Shown here one piece after another: positions 49,118-58,306 of a DNA stretch of 64,000 nucleotides. The notes beneath the pieces were generated by a model. It saw only the letters and a list, made by a program, of their open reading frames with translations. It made no database searches and was not told the origin of the DNA. The number at the start of each line of letters is the position of its first letter. Position 1 is the first letter of the stretch. A program made the position numbers and the translations under genes. The DNA is from Peribacillus sp. FSL H8-0477 (GTDB lineage: Bacteria > Bacillota > Bacilli > Bacillales > DSM-1321), in assembly GCF_038002765.1 (NCBI RefSeq), contig NZ_JBBODE010000001.1, positions 682,001 through 746,000 of the forward strand, read 5' to 3'.

Positions 49118-50980
49118 TTGAAACCAATGCTGCCCACCTATCGAGAGGATGCTCCCAAGGGGACAGACTGGCTTTTTGAACCGAAATATGATGGATTTCG
49201 CGCGATATTAACCCTGTCAAACCATCATATTTCTTTAATAAGCAGAAATGGAAAAGAGTTATTACCACAATTTCCTGAAATTGAAGCGTTTGTCAACTCC
49301 ATCATTCCTACTATAGAAAAGGAGCTGCCACTCGTATTTGACGGAGAATTAGTCTGGCTGGAAAACCCTTATAAATCTAATTTCATGCACATGCAGTGGC
49401 GAGGACGACTGCGGAATGCCGAATTAATTTCAAAGGCTGTGACTCTGTCTCCATGTACCCTGCTTGCCTTTGATTTATTACAGATAAAAGGCAAAAGCAT
49501 CATGGATTTGCCTTATGTAAAACGAAAAAGCCTTCTCTTCGGTCTTGGTCAAAAACAGAAGCTGCCATTAGTGCCAGAGCCTAAGCATGATGCAAGAATA
49601 CAACTTGTCCCAAACAACAAAACGTTCGACTTCATAAAAGAGCAGGTACTGCTTCACGATGGAGAGGGAATTGTCGCGAAAAACGCTCAAAGTTCTTGGC
49701 AAGAAGGGAAGCGTACTGAAAACTGGTATAAATTAAAAAATTGGCGAACCGTAACTTGTTTCATCACCGCTCTCGATAAAGAAAATGAATATTTGACGTG
49801 CGGCGTCTATAAAGATGACGAAATCGTTAAAATTGGACAAGTAAAAAATGGAATCAAACCTACAGAAAAAGAAATCATTCGTACCCTTGTGAAAAACAAT
49901 GCACATTCAGAAGATGACCGCTATTACTTCATGGACCCTTCTCTTTGTATCTCTGTTCATTTTCTGCATGCCTATGATCAAGACCATCTAAGGGAACCGC
50001 AGTTTGACCGCTTCGTCCTCGATCAAGTTCCCCAGAATTGTACATGGGAAGCATTCACAGCGGCTCAATATACCTTTCCAGAAACCGTAACGGTAACCTC
50101 CCCAGATAAACCGATTTGGGAATTACCTACACAAATCGTGACCAAAGTGGATTATTTGCAATACCTGCGGATTACTTCAAGTCGGTTTCTCCCGTATCTT
50201 CAAAATCGTTCACTTACCTCGATTCGTTATCCGCATGGCGTACTAGGCGGCGAACGTTTTTTCCAAAAAAATGTACCTGAATATGCACCCGATTTTGTGA
50301 AGACTGTGCTAGAGTCTGATCATGAAGCCATTCTTTGTAATGATCTTCAGACATTACTCTGGCTCGGAAATCAGCTGGCTATCGAATTTCACACCCCTTT
50401 TCAGAAATCAGGAAAGATAATGCCAGAGGAACTCATCCTAGATCTTGATCCGCCAGGACATGATCACTTCCATTTAGCCATCAAAGCCGCTCTCATTATT
50501 AAAGGCACATTGGATACATTAAATATTTCAGCCTTTGTTAAAACATCTGGAAATCGAGGACTACAGGTGCATATTCCCTTACCAGCAGACGTTTTTTCAT
50601 ACAATGACACAAGAATGTTCACCGAATTTTTAGGCGACTACATAACAGGAGCTTATCCAGATGATTTCACGACCGAACGAATGATCAAAAAAAGAGGCAC
50701 TAGGCTCTATCTCGATTTTGTCCAACATCATGAAGGAAAAACACTAATTGCCCCCTATTCACCACGCGGCAATGACTTTGCAGGTGTCGCAACACCTCTT
50801 TATTGGGACGAACTCCAAGATGACATCCAAATTACGGACTACACGATTCTTACTGTCCCAGAAAGAATTAGAAAACTCGGCTGTCCTTTTGCCGAAATGG
50901 AGAAAGTACGATCCCATCAGCCTTTCGGAGAAGTCCTCGCCTTTTTAAAGCAAAACGGCCTTAGGCCGCCTGAGAATTGA
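49118..50980 (+). CDS. ligD: ATP-dependent DNA ligase/polymerase LigD
   Basis: 620 residues in the Bacillus order, ligase first and polymerase second. The ligase (about 1-300) has the nucleotidyl Lys in EPKYDGFRA and motif IV EGIVAK. The primase-like polymerase (about 325-620) has the metal Asp pair in LDLDPPGHD and the conserved KTSGNRGLQVHIPL. The separate phosphoesterase domain of Pseudomonas-type LigD is absent, as usual in Bacillus. It starts at TTG 49118 with AAGGGAGGA upstream. Confidence 0.95.
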   Translation: MKPMLPTYREDAPKGTDWLFEPKYDGFRAILTLSNHHISLISRNGKELLPQFPEIEAFVNSIIPTIEKELPLVFDGELVWLENPYKSNFMHMQWRGRLRNAELISKAVTLSPCTLLAFDLLQIKGKSIMDLPYVKRKSLLFGLGQKQKLPLVPEPKHDARIQLVPNNKTFDFIKEQVLLHDGEGIVAKNAQSSWQEGKRTENWYKLKNWRTVTCFITALDKENEYLTCGVYKDDEIVKIGQVKNGIKPTEKEIIRTLVKNNAHSEDDRYYFMDPSLCISVHFLHAYDQDHLREPQFDRFVLDQVPQNCTWEAFTAAQYTFPETVTVTSPDKPIWELPTQIVTKVDYLQYLRITSSRFLPYLQNRSLTSIRYPHGVLGGERFFQKNVPEYAPDFVKTVLESDHEAILCNDLQTLLWLGNQLAIEFHTPFQKSGKIMPEELILDLDPPGHDHFHLAIKAALIIKGTLDTLNISAFVKTSGNRGLQVHIPLPADVFSYNDTRMFTEFLGDYITGAYPDDFTTERMIKKRGTRLYLDFVQHHEGKTLIAPYSPRGNDFAGVATPLYWDELQDDIQITDYTILTVPERIRKLGCPFAEMEKVRSHQPFGEVLAFLKQNGLRPPEN

Positions 50981-50987
50981 ACAAAAT

Positions 50988-51022
50988 AAGACCAGCCTCT
51001 GTGAAAAGAGTCTGGTCTTTAT
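50988..51022 (+). terminator. Intrinsic terminator of ligD
   Basis: The outer stem AAGACCAG / CTGGTCTT and inner CTCT / AGAG with a six-base loop, then T-rich sequence. Confidence 0.85.
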
Positions 51023-51086
51023 TCATCTTCTACTACTGAGGAGGAACTTTTTTATCATCGTTCTCAAAAGCCTACTAAAACGATAG

Positions 51087-52592
51087 TTAACTCTTAACGT
51101 TCTTTATTTTTTTTTGTTCCTTTTCTACTAATTTAGTTTCTTTTTCTTTTTCTTTTTTTGATAAACTTTTATCTGCCTTAATATTTTTTAATTGCTTATC
51201 CAAAATTTTTATTTTCAAAGGAACGTCTCTTGTCTTTTTAGCAAAGCTATATGCTTCCTTCGAATTACCCTCTTCAAGTAAGCCGTTCGCCGCCAGAACA
51301 TTTGCTCTTTCACTATCCTTCAATTCATCACCAGCAAGGGCGGTAACCTGTTGATAGTTCTTCTCCAGCCATGCTTGCTCAAGAAGAATCTCCGGCTCCA
51401 TGGTTTCAATAGAAAGAAGTGCCTTGTTCGCCTCTTCCGATTTCAGCTTAACGAGTCCTTTTGCTGCCTGGACTTGAAGGGATGAATCTAGTTCAGCAGC
51501 TTTCATTAAACTGTCAGGAGTATTGAGAGCTAAATATAGATTCGCTAATACTTTTTTGTCATCATCAGATGGCCTTTTAATCGCTTCAAACGCTTGAATC
51601 GCTTCTTCATTTTTTCTCATAGCTGTCAATTGATAAGCAGCTAAATGGTCCTCTTTTTCATCCAATTCGATTTGGAGTTTCTTCTCAATTTTCTTTTTCT
51701 CCTCCAAATTTGATGCCGAAGCAACTGAGTTTGGCTTTACTTGAAGAATATAACTACTTAGCAAACCAATAATTAATCCCAGTACTAAGAAACCAGCTCC
51801 AGACAGCCAGAGCACCTTCCTAGATTTATTGGTAGAAATTGATAGTGTTTCCTCAGAGGTTAAAGATAAATTAGGTTTCATTGCCGGAATGGATAAATCC
51901 GGTCCAGATTTTATAAAATTCATGCTATTTTTCTGTTCATTTGATTTGTGTTTTTCTTTAGTAGATTTTAAATTGGATGAAGATTCAGTACGCTTAGTGT
52001 TGATTTCAGAAAAATCTTTAGCTAGAAACACTTCAATATCTTTTAATGATTTAGCTTTTGCCAGCTGATTCAACGCTCTATCATTAAAAGAATTCAAGGG
52101 AATACCATTATTCAGCAAATCGAAATAAGGCATACCAGAAAAAATGGATAAAATGATACACTTTATTTGATAAACAAATACCTTACCATCCTCTTGTTCA
52201 GGTGGAAGTACCGATCTGATACCTCTATAAATAAATTTTACTTTACCGTCCTGATTACAGTAAATATTCTCAGGATGCATATACGTAGTAAATTGTGTTC
52301 CCTCTATTTTCTTTACACTAATTATTCCCTGTGCAAATTTTTGTTTCATGTACATTGAGCTGTCAGCCCATGTTTCCAATGGCTGAAAACCTTCTTCAAG
52401 ATGGTAATGTAAAACAATCTGATTTGGTTTCAATTCCTGTTTCGTACAGGACAAAAAGAGAGAATCTTGTTTTTCTAATTCCTTTAATTGTTCCAAATCC
52501 TGAACATTTGTTTCTTTTAACGGGATTTCCATGACTAGTCCTTCACTACTTTTAAACAGTACACCATGTGGTAGCAACACCTGATTTGCCAA
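51087..52592 (-). CDS. EssB/YukC-like protein of the Tad/FHA operon
   Basis: 501 residues. An N-terminal domain (about 1-190) resembles the pseudokinase of EssB/YukC from type VII secretion. YMHPENIYCNQDGKVKFIYRG followed by LPPEQED matches the 'HPENxxF ... RGxxxxLPP' pattern of that family, and no catalytic HRD or DFG is present. A Ser/Lys-rich linker leads to one membrane helix (about 260-283). A helical, TPR-like outer domain follows, ending in a Lys/Glu-rich coil. The start is TTG 52592, eight bases after AAAGGAG. The GTG at 52601 is too near that SD. It is the last gene of the train, and no WXG100 or EssC gene is in the window. Confidence 0.72.
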   Translation of the reverse strand: MANQVLLPHGVLFKSSEGLVMEIPLKETNVQDLEQLKELEKQDSLFLSCTKQELKPNQIVLHYHLEEGFQPLETWADSSMYMKQKFAQGIISVKKIEGTQFTTYMHPENIYCNQDGKVKFIYRGIRSVLPPEQEDGKVFVYQIKCIILSIFSGMPYFDLLNNGIPLNSFNDRALNQLAKAKSLKDIEVFLAKDFSEINTKRTESSSNLKSTKEKHKSNEQKNSMNFIKSGPDLSIPAMKPNLSLTSEETLSISTNKSRKVLWLSGAGFLVLGLIIGLLSSYILQVKPNSVASASNLEEKKKIEKKLQIELDEKEDHLAAYQLTAMRKNEEAIQAFEAIKRPSDDDKKVLANLYLALNTPDSLMKAAELDSSLQVQAAKGLVKLKSEEANKALLSIETMEPEILLEQAWLEKNYQQVTALAGDELKDSERANVLAANGLLEEGNSKEAYSFAKKTRDVPLKIKILDKQLKNIKADKSLSKKEKEKETKLVEKEQKKIKNVKS

Positions 52593-52622
52593 AAGAAACA
52601 CTCCTTTAGATTTTTACAATAC

Positions 52623-53420
52623 TTAGAAGCTGAACATGAAATAACGGAAAAAAGTGTCTGCCGTCAAACCAATTAAGATAGCGAAAATACCATAGATTGC
52701 AACGATTCCATAAAAAGAATCGATTTTAGCTGTAGTCAGGGTTACAAATGAATAGAAAGTAAGAATGATGGCTGCCTGAATAATACACAGGAACAGCAAA
52801 GTAATAAAACCAAGAATGAAATCTACTCCAGTAAACGAAAAGAAAAAGAATAGAACTGAAATTGCAAGCGGTACCGTAAGTAATGATCCAAACCTTCCCA
52901 ATACGCTATGGAAAGACACATTTGACCCAAACATTGCCTTCAAGACGGCAAACACAATACCAGCTGCAGCAAGAAATCCAATGATTCCATAAAAAAGGAC
53001 TGTAAAGAAGGTTTCAAAGAATGGTGTTCGATAGCCAAAAAAGTCCGTCCAACCACTTGTCCAAAGACTGATCTTAATATATCCTCCAAGTGCTAGCAGT
53101 AAAGATATGAATCCAATCGTGATATATCCATAAACAAAGTCTAGAGGTCCACTTTTTTGTGCTCTTGCTAATGGAGCATTTAGGTTTTCCCGAATAAACT
53201 GCCAATAACTACTGACCGTCTCTTTAATCTTTCCACTAGGTGGTTTGCCCCCTATTGATTCTCGTTTGGATTCAACATGACCTAGGTCAAGATCTGCTGA
53301 AGTTTCCCCTGCATTAGGCTGCTTTTTCACTTCAGATACCGTATCAAAAGCAGGCAGTCCACATTTAATACAATATTTCTCACTTGCCTTCATTTCATGT
53401 CCACAATTTGCGCACTTCAT
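52623..53420 (-). CDS. Zinc-ribbon multi-pass membrane protein
   Basis: 265 residues. An N-terminal zinc ribbon has Cys3, Cys6, Cys17 and Cys20. A hydrophilic linker to about 95 precedes about five membrane helices (about 100-260). The start is ATG 53420, nine bases from GGGTG. The fold resembles zinc-ribbon/YIP1-type membrane proteins. The function is unknown. It lies between the kinase and the EssB-like gene, so it is probably part of the same complex. Confidence 0.75.
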   Translation of the reverse strand: MKCANCGHEMKASEKYCIKCGLPAFDTVSEVKKQPNAGETSADLDLGHVESKRESIGGKPPSGKIKETVSSYWQFIRENLNAPLARAQKSGPLDFVYGYITIGFISLLLALGGYIKISLWTSGWTDFFGYRTPFFETFFTVLFYGIIGFLAAAGIVFAVLKAMFGSNVSFHSVLGRFGSLLTVPLAISVLFFFFSFTGVDFILGFITLLFLCIIQAAIILTFYSFVTLTTAKIDSFYGIVAIYGIFAILIGLTADTFFRYFMFSF

Positions 53421-53443
53421 ATCCTTCAACACCCTTTTCTTTT

Positions 53444-54367
53444 TTAACGATTTATTTGATCACTAATAATATATAAAACAACTCCCAAAAAGAAAGAAAT
53501 TGCAACAATATATTTCACTGCCATCCATTCTGTTCCGACAAATATAGTGGTTGCTCTTTTAATTTCTTCCTTCGCCTTGATAAGCAGCTCCCTAGTTTTG
53601 TCTGCAGATTGCACCCTGTCGTCCGGATTTGTTTTGACTAACAACTTGATGCATTGCTTTAAACTCTTCGTCAAACCTTTTCGCAGCTCCCCAACTGGTT
53701 TTTGTGAAATATACACATATCTACCGCCAGTCAATAGATAATACATGAGTGCCCCTAAAGAAAAAAGATCTGTTCGAGCGTCGGATTGTCTTTTTTCAAA
53801 TTGTTCAGGTGCAGCAAATCCAACAGTTCCAATTTGAACTGTATCCTTAAGCTGATTATGTACGTATTTCCGTGCGATTCCAAAATCAATTAACTTAATC
53901 GCCCCTTCATTGGTAATCATTATATTAGCTGGTTTTAAATCTCGATAGATAATAGGATTCGGCTTTCTCGTGTGCAGATAGTGGAGAACCTCACTTATGG
54001 TTATACCTATTTGTATAACTTCCTCTTGATTCATTATGCTTTCTTGCTGTTCAAAACATTCCTGAAGCGGTTGCCCATTAATATATTCCTGAACGAGATA
54101 GAAATAACGATTATCTTCAGAAGAGAAAAAGTCCACAATTTGAGGAAGGGCAGGATGATCTAATTCACTTAAAATTTTTGCTTCTGAAAATAACCTTCTC
54201 GAGATCTTTCTAGTCATATCAGCCACTTTTATTGCTACTAAGGTCTGCTTGTCTATTTCAACAGCTAGGTAGACAATAGACATGCCCCCAGCTCCTATTT
54301 CCTTCACAATCTGATATTGATTTTTTAGTATTTCACCCTTCTTTAGATGGATATCATGTTTACTCAT
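53444..54367 (-). CDS. Membrane-anchored Ser/Thr protein kinase
   Basis: 307 residues. The kinase domain (about 12-265) has the Gly loop GAGGMSIVY, Lys47 in VAIKVA, the catalytic loop YRDLKPANIM (141-150; Tyr replaces the usual His) and DFG at 161-163. The activation segment holds Thr residues and GTVGFAAPEQF. It ends with a single C-terminal membrane helix (about 281-302) and almost nothing outside. It has no PASTA repeats, so it is not PrkC. It follows the PP2C gene without a gap. Confidence 0.92.
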   Translation of the reverse strand: MSKHDIHLKKGEILKNQYQIVKEIGAGGMSIVYLAVEIDKQTLVAIKVADMTRKISRRLFSEAKILSELDHPALPQIVDFFSSEDNRYFYLVQEYINGQPLQECFEQQESIMNQEEVIQIGITISEVLHYLHTRKPNPIIYRDLKPANIMITNEGAIKLIDFGIARKYVHNQLKDTVQIGTVGFAAPEQFEKRQSDARTDLFSLGALMYYLLTGGRYVYISQKPVGELRKGLTKSLKQCIKLLVKTNPDDRVQSADKTRELLIKAKEEIKRATTIFVGTEWMAVKYIVAISFFLGVVLYIISDQINR

Positions 54368-55306
54368 TTAGTTAACCCCGCGATTTAATTTTAAAAAGGA
54401 AAAAAATGATGATTTTTTCTCGCTAATCTCATCCTTTTCAAAAATGTTGCGCAGCAACAAGACTGTAATATTGTCACGTGTTCCTGAATAGTTCGCTAAC
54501 TTAACAAGATAATCCGCCATAGTCTGTAAGTCTGTATATTCTTTTTCTAGACCACAAAGGGTCTCCGTTATTTCCTCATTTGAAAACATAGAATAAAAAC
54601 CATCGCTGCAGAGCAAAAATAAATCACTAGACTGATAACTTCCCATTTGTTCCCATGACATTACATCTTTTTTAATCCCCAAACATTGAGTTAATACATT
54701 CCTTTTTTTATGGTTTCTTGCTTCCTCTTTTGTGAGTCGGCCTTTTTTAACTTCCTGTCCTACCCAAGAGTGGTCGTCTGTTAGTTGTATAATCTCGCCT
54801 TCTATATCCAGCGCCTCAGTATTCTGTAGGCGCAATACTTCTTCTACCTGTGATTTTTGTTTAGAACGAAAATAATTTTGAAAACCTACACCTCCTGCTT
54901 TTATCTGATATATACGACTATCACCAACATGAGAAACTGCATAATTTCCTTTATATAGAACTAAGATTGATAGAGTTGTACCCGATTTCCCCTCAAATTG
55001 AAGTAAATTTTTATTGATTTTCTGCAGTAAAATCTTCATTTCTTTCATTATATTTTTCAGTGGATGATTTTTTTTCAAAACTCTTTGAAGATGATTTCCC
55101 CACCATTCTTCAAGCATGCTTACGGCTTTTTGACTAGCCGCATCTCCACGATCATAACCACCCATTCCATCTGCAATAGCGACCATCGTAAATTCTGTCG
55201 TACCATTTTCCTCGAATTGTTTTATAAAATAAAAATCTTCATTCCTTTTTTTTACCGGACCAGTATGAGTAGACAAGCCAATCTGCCAGTATTGATTTGG
55301 AATCAT
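54368..55306 (-). CDS. PP2C-family Ser/Thr phosphatase
   Basis: 312 residues. Metal-binding motifs are visible: the Asp in RNEDFYF, ADGMGGYDRGDAAS, SHVGDSRIYQI, LLCSDGFYSM and GTRDNITVLLL. It is soluble and should remove phosphate put on by the kinase encoded immediately downstream. The ATG comes six bases after the FHA gene's stop, so the genes are co-transcribed. A Lys/Ser-rich C-terminal tail is present. Confidence 0.94.
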   Translation of the reverse strand: MIPNQYWQIGLSTHTGPVKKRNEDFYFIKQFEENGTTEFTMVAIADGMGGYDRGDAASQKAVSMLEEWWGNHLQRVLKKNHPLKNIMKEMKILLQKINKNLLQFEGKSGTTLSILVLYKGNYAVSHVGDSRIYQIKAGGVGFQNYFRSKQKSQVEEVLRLQNTEALDIEGEIIQLTDDHSWVGQEVKKGRLTKEEARNHKKRNVLTQCLGIKKDVMSWEQMGSYQSSDLFLLCSDGFYSMFSNEEITETLCGLEKEYTDLQTMADYLVKLANYSGTRDNITVLLLRNIFEKDEISEKKSSFFSFLKLNRGVN

Positions 55307-55312
55307 TCAGCT

Positions 55313-56956
55313 CTACTCCCATTTAAAGTGATAATCAATCTTACCCAGGGATATTACATCCCCACTATTTAATGCATAAATTTTATAGGGAACTATATTT
55401 TCACCATTTAATTTAGAACCATTTTTGGATCCCAAATCCTTTAATCCATAGCTATCCTCAATCCTAATTAGTTCTATATGCATTCTTGAGACTCCAACTG
55501 TGTCCTCCATATAATTAACTGAATCAGTGCTGCGGCCAATGGTAAAATGATCTTCATTAATGATAATCTCTTCTAGATCTCCATTTCTCTCAACCTCTAA
55601 TACTGGGCGACTGTAAGTAACCTTTTCCTCATCACTAGAATTCTCCTCTTCTAATAGCACTGTATCATCGCTCTCAAATTGCAAATTAGTATCAACAAAT
55701 CTACGTTTAGTTGTACTAAAAGGTATAGGTGCAGGTACTTCCATTCTAGTATCACTTACAGACAATGAGCTCACTGAATTTTGAATTTCAAAGACAGGCT
55801 GAATGTTTGATTCAGTCTCTGTGGGTTCGGGTGGAGCGAATACATTGCTAGTGTATGTCCGGTCCCCTGAGACTGCCTGCATATTATATGGATAAGATGG
55901 CATTGACTCTTTATTCATAGTTGAGATAGGTTTTTCTTGTACTTCTCTTTCCTGTACAGCCTTTTGCTTAATTTCGTTTACACCTTCTGTCTGCTTACGC
56001 GGTCTTTTAAAAAGAAAGAAAATTGTACTCACTGTGATTACTGCCGTTAAGCTGGCAGAAACATATAACATTACCTGACTAGGAATGATTTCATAAACCT
56101 TCCATACAATCACTAAAAGTAAAATAGCAAAGATTGAAATATAGAATTTAGGATTCTTCTGTTCACTCTGTGGCTGCTCTTTTTCCTTCTTTTTCGTTTT
56201 CTTATTTTGCTTAGGCTGAATCTTATCGGTTTCCATTATTTGTAATTGCCCTTGTTGTTGAGCATGTATGGGCTGAGACTGCTCCAGCACAGTCCGATGT
56301 TCTGCTTGTCCATGAGTATGAAGGTCTGGTTGAGAATATCCCTGTTGAGGAGCCATATATGGGGCAGGTCGAAGCTGCTGTAGATTCATTAAAAGCTCTT
56401 TTAATCCATTAACGCTAAATGAAGGATCTTTTACATAACTAACCAGATGTTTCTTTTCACTGCCTTGGAAACCCTCAATTTGTTGAGAGACCGCAAGCAA
56501 GAGTTCCTTAATTTCATCAAGTGTCGTTTTTTCTTTTTCAAAAAATTTCACTGGTACATAAGTTAAATAAAGCTGCTGTGGTTCTTTACCTATATAAATA
56601 AACGATTCTTTTAAAATATATTGATGTTCATCCAACATATACAATTTACTCTTTTCTAATGTAGTCAAAATGTTAATAAAAAGCTGATAAAACTCATATG
56701 AAGTAAACGTATGCACTTTAAGATAAGCATCTAATGTCCGTTTCGATGTAATATCATAATATAATTTTATATTGAAATCCATTTCTTCTATAGATAGTTG
56801 AAGGAGGTTTGGAATCTGATTTGACTGCATCATCCTCACTTGGAGAGGGATCAACGCCTCATCCGTTAGCTGTTCTCCATTTTTTTCATTAAACATTAAA
56901 TAATGTCCGTTCTTTTGCTGGAAATCATAACCTAAATCATAGACTATTGACTTCAT
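55313..56956 (-). CDS. DUF6382-FHA domain membrane protein
   Basis: 547 residues. The N-terminal domain (about 1-190) matches DUF6382. After a Gln/Pro-rich linker come two membrane helices (about 265-330), then a linker with several Thr, and a C-terminal FHA domain (about 450-547). The FHA phosphothreonine-binding residues are present (GRSTDS, SRMHIEL, NGENI). Both DUF6382 and FHA should face the cytosol. It starts at ATG 56956 after GGGGG. A neighbouring start at 56977 is rejected for lack of an SD. It probably reads Thr phosphorylation by the adjacent kinase. Confidence 0.85.
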   Translation of the reverse strand: MKSIVYDLGYDFQQKNGHYLMFNEKNGEQLTDEALIPLQVRMMQSNQIPNLLQLSIEEMDFNIKLYYDITSKRTLDAYLKVHTFTSYEFYQLFINILTTLEKSKLYMLDEHQYILKESFIYIGKEPQQLYLTYVPVKFFEKEKTTLDEIKELLLAVSQQIEGFQGSEKKHLVSYVKDPSFSVNGLKELLMNLQQLRPAPYMAPQQGYSQPDLHTHGQAEHRTVLEQSQPIHAQQQGQLQIMETDKIQPKQNKKTKKKEKEQPQSEQKNPKFYISIFAILLLVIVWKVYEIIPSQVMLYVSASLTAVITVSTIFFLFKRPRKQTEGVNEIKQKAVQEREVQEKPISTMNKESMPSYPYNMQAVSGDRTYTSNVFAPPEPTETESNIQPVFEIQNSVSSLSVSDTRMEVPAPIPFSTTKRRFVDTNLQFESDDTVLLEEENSSDEEKVTYSRPVLEVERNGDLEEIIINEDHFTIGRSTDSVNYMEDTVGVSRMHIELIRIEDSYGLKDLGSKNGSKLNGENIVPYKIYALNSGDVISLGKIDYHFKWE

Positions 56957-56977
56957 CGTTATTCCCCCTTTGTTCAT

Positions 56978-57502
56978 TTAATACAGAGTATAATAGTAGT
57001 AAGTTGTTATTACTGCCGGAATTACTGCATACATAAACGGAAAACGTGTACCTTTTTCAGCTTTAAAATTTTCAAGGTCGGTAAAATCCCTAGAAAGGTA
57101 CGAGCCTATCAATGCAAAAAGGGCTGCTGTCATTTTCCTTAAAAAAGTTCTAGTGAACAATAAAATAAAAATTCCGATAATACCTCCGAAAATTATGGAA
57201 TACATCATTAGATAAAGGACCAACTCAACACCAACAATCGCACCAATTGCAGCAAACAGCTTGACATCACCTGCTCCCATCGCACGAAATAAATAAAGGA
57301 TGAGGAAAATTAAACCGGCAGCCAGTAAGCCAAGCATAGAAAAAACAAGTCCAGATACTCCACTTACAATCATATGAAACATCAGCCCAAACACCATCCC
57401 AGAAAGAGTGAACCAATTGGGAAGCCGGCTGTGTCGAACATCAAGGTATAAAGCAATAAGTAAATAGCCAAATAAACAATAATCAGAAATTTGCAGCTGC
57501 AA
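56978..57502 (-). CDS. Prepilin peptidase (A24, TadV/CpaA-like)
   Basis: A membrane aspartyl peptidase of 174 residues with about five to six helices. The catalytic Asp pair is Asp in YLDVRHSRLPNW (about 22) and the GxGD motif in RAMGAGDVKL. It lacks the N-methylase domain, as expected for TadV-type enzymes. It should trim the Flp pilin and the TadE-like proteins encoded just upstream. Confidence 0.92.
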   Translation of the reverse strand: MQLQISDYCLFGYLLIALYLDVRHSRLPNWFTLSGMVFGLMFHMIVSGVSGLVFSMLGLLAAGLIFLILYLFRAMGAGDVKLFAAIGAIVGVELVLYLMMYSIIFGGIIGIFILLFTRTFLRKMTAALFALIGSYLSRDFTDLENFKAEKGTRFPFMYAVIPAVITTYYYYTLY

Positions 57503-57516
57503 CTATGTTCACCTCC

Positions 57517-58089
57517 TTATGCTCCTGCCCAGAGACGCTCATAGGCTCTTTTTTGCAAAACAATTTTTTTATTGATAAATGGGGCCACAATTTTCATTTC
57601 ATAGGTAACTACAATTCCGATATACGCATCCCCGCCGCCAAAACTGTTTGGCAGCTCCACTTTTTCTATTTTTAGTTTTCCTTTGCCAGCTAATCCATCA
57701 TGGTGAGAGGCATCAAATTTATTCTGTGCAGGCTTCTCCAGCACAGATCCAGCGAGTGAGCCGAGAATATTGGTAATATCTATGTTGAATTCACTTAAAA
57801 CCAAGTTCCCAATTTTCTTTGCTTGCTCCAGATTCAAAACATCACCTGTGTAATTCTTAATTTTCGAATCAATAAATGCCTCACCTGAATCTTTCATCAA
57901 GACTGCAGGGTAGACATGGGTAGCAATCACTTCTGCAGTTTCACTAGCTGCCTTCTTTAAAGCCATATCGACGATAGAGATTCGAATGATGGTTGCCATG
58001 AACACGATAAATAGTAGAAAAAAAGGCATCACCATTGCAGCTTCTAGTGTTAAACTCCCATCCTCGCATCTTCGAAATCTTTTTAACAC
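57517..58089 (-). CDS. TadE-like pseudopilin, 190 residues
   Basis: A short basic leader ends in EDG, then SLTLEAAMVMPFFLLFIVFM. This is a class III prepilin site (Gly11 | Ser12) with Glu at +5, followed by one membrane helix and a periplasm-equivalent beta-rich domain. The start is GTG 58089, eight bases from a perfect AGGAGG. A longer frame to 58176 covers that SD and is rejected. The gene lies directly before the prepilin peptidase. Confidence 0.85.
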   Translation of the reverse strand: MLKRFRRCEDGSLTLEAAMVMPFFLLFIVFMATIIRISIVDMALKKAASETAEVIATHVYPAVLMKDSGEAFIDSKIKNYTGDVLNLEQAKKIGNLVLSEFNIDITNILGSLAGSVLEKPAQNKFDASHHDGLAGKGKLKIEKVELPNSFGGGDAYIGIVVTYEMKIVAPFINKKIVLQKRAYERLWAGA

Positions 58090-58306
58090 TAAGCTTACCT
58101 CCTCCCTTTTTGTTAGCTCCATAATAAATTCAGTTTCAAAACTCTGCTTAACGAAACGGATAAAGTTTATAGGCAAGATGAAATTAAATAGTGTGTTGGC
58201 AGGCGATTTATTACTTGCCCAGCTATTTTGGGCGATTATTTCACTTCACTATTCTGAGTGACCTAGTTTACACAAGCGGAATAATGTAGAAACTTAAATT
58301 GGAGAG

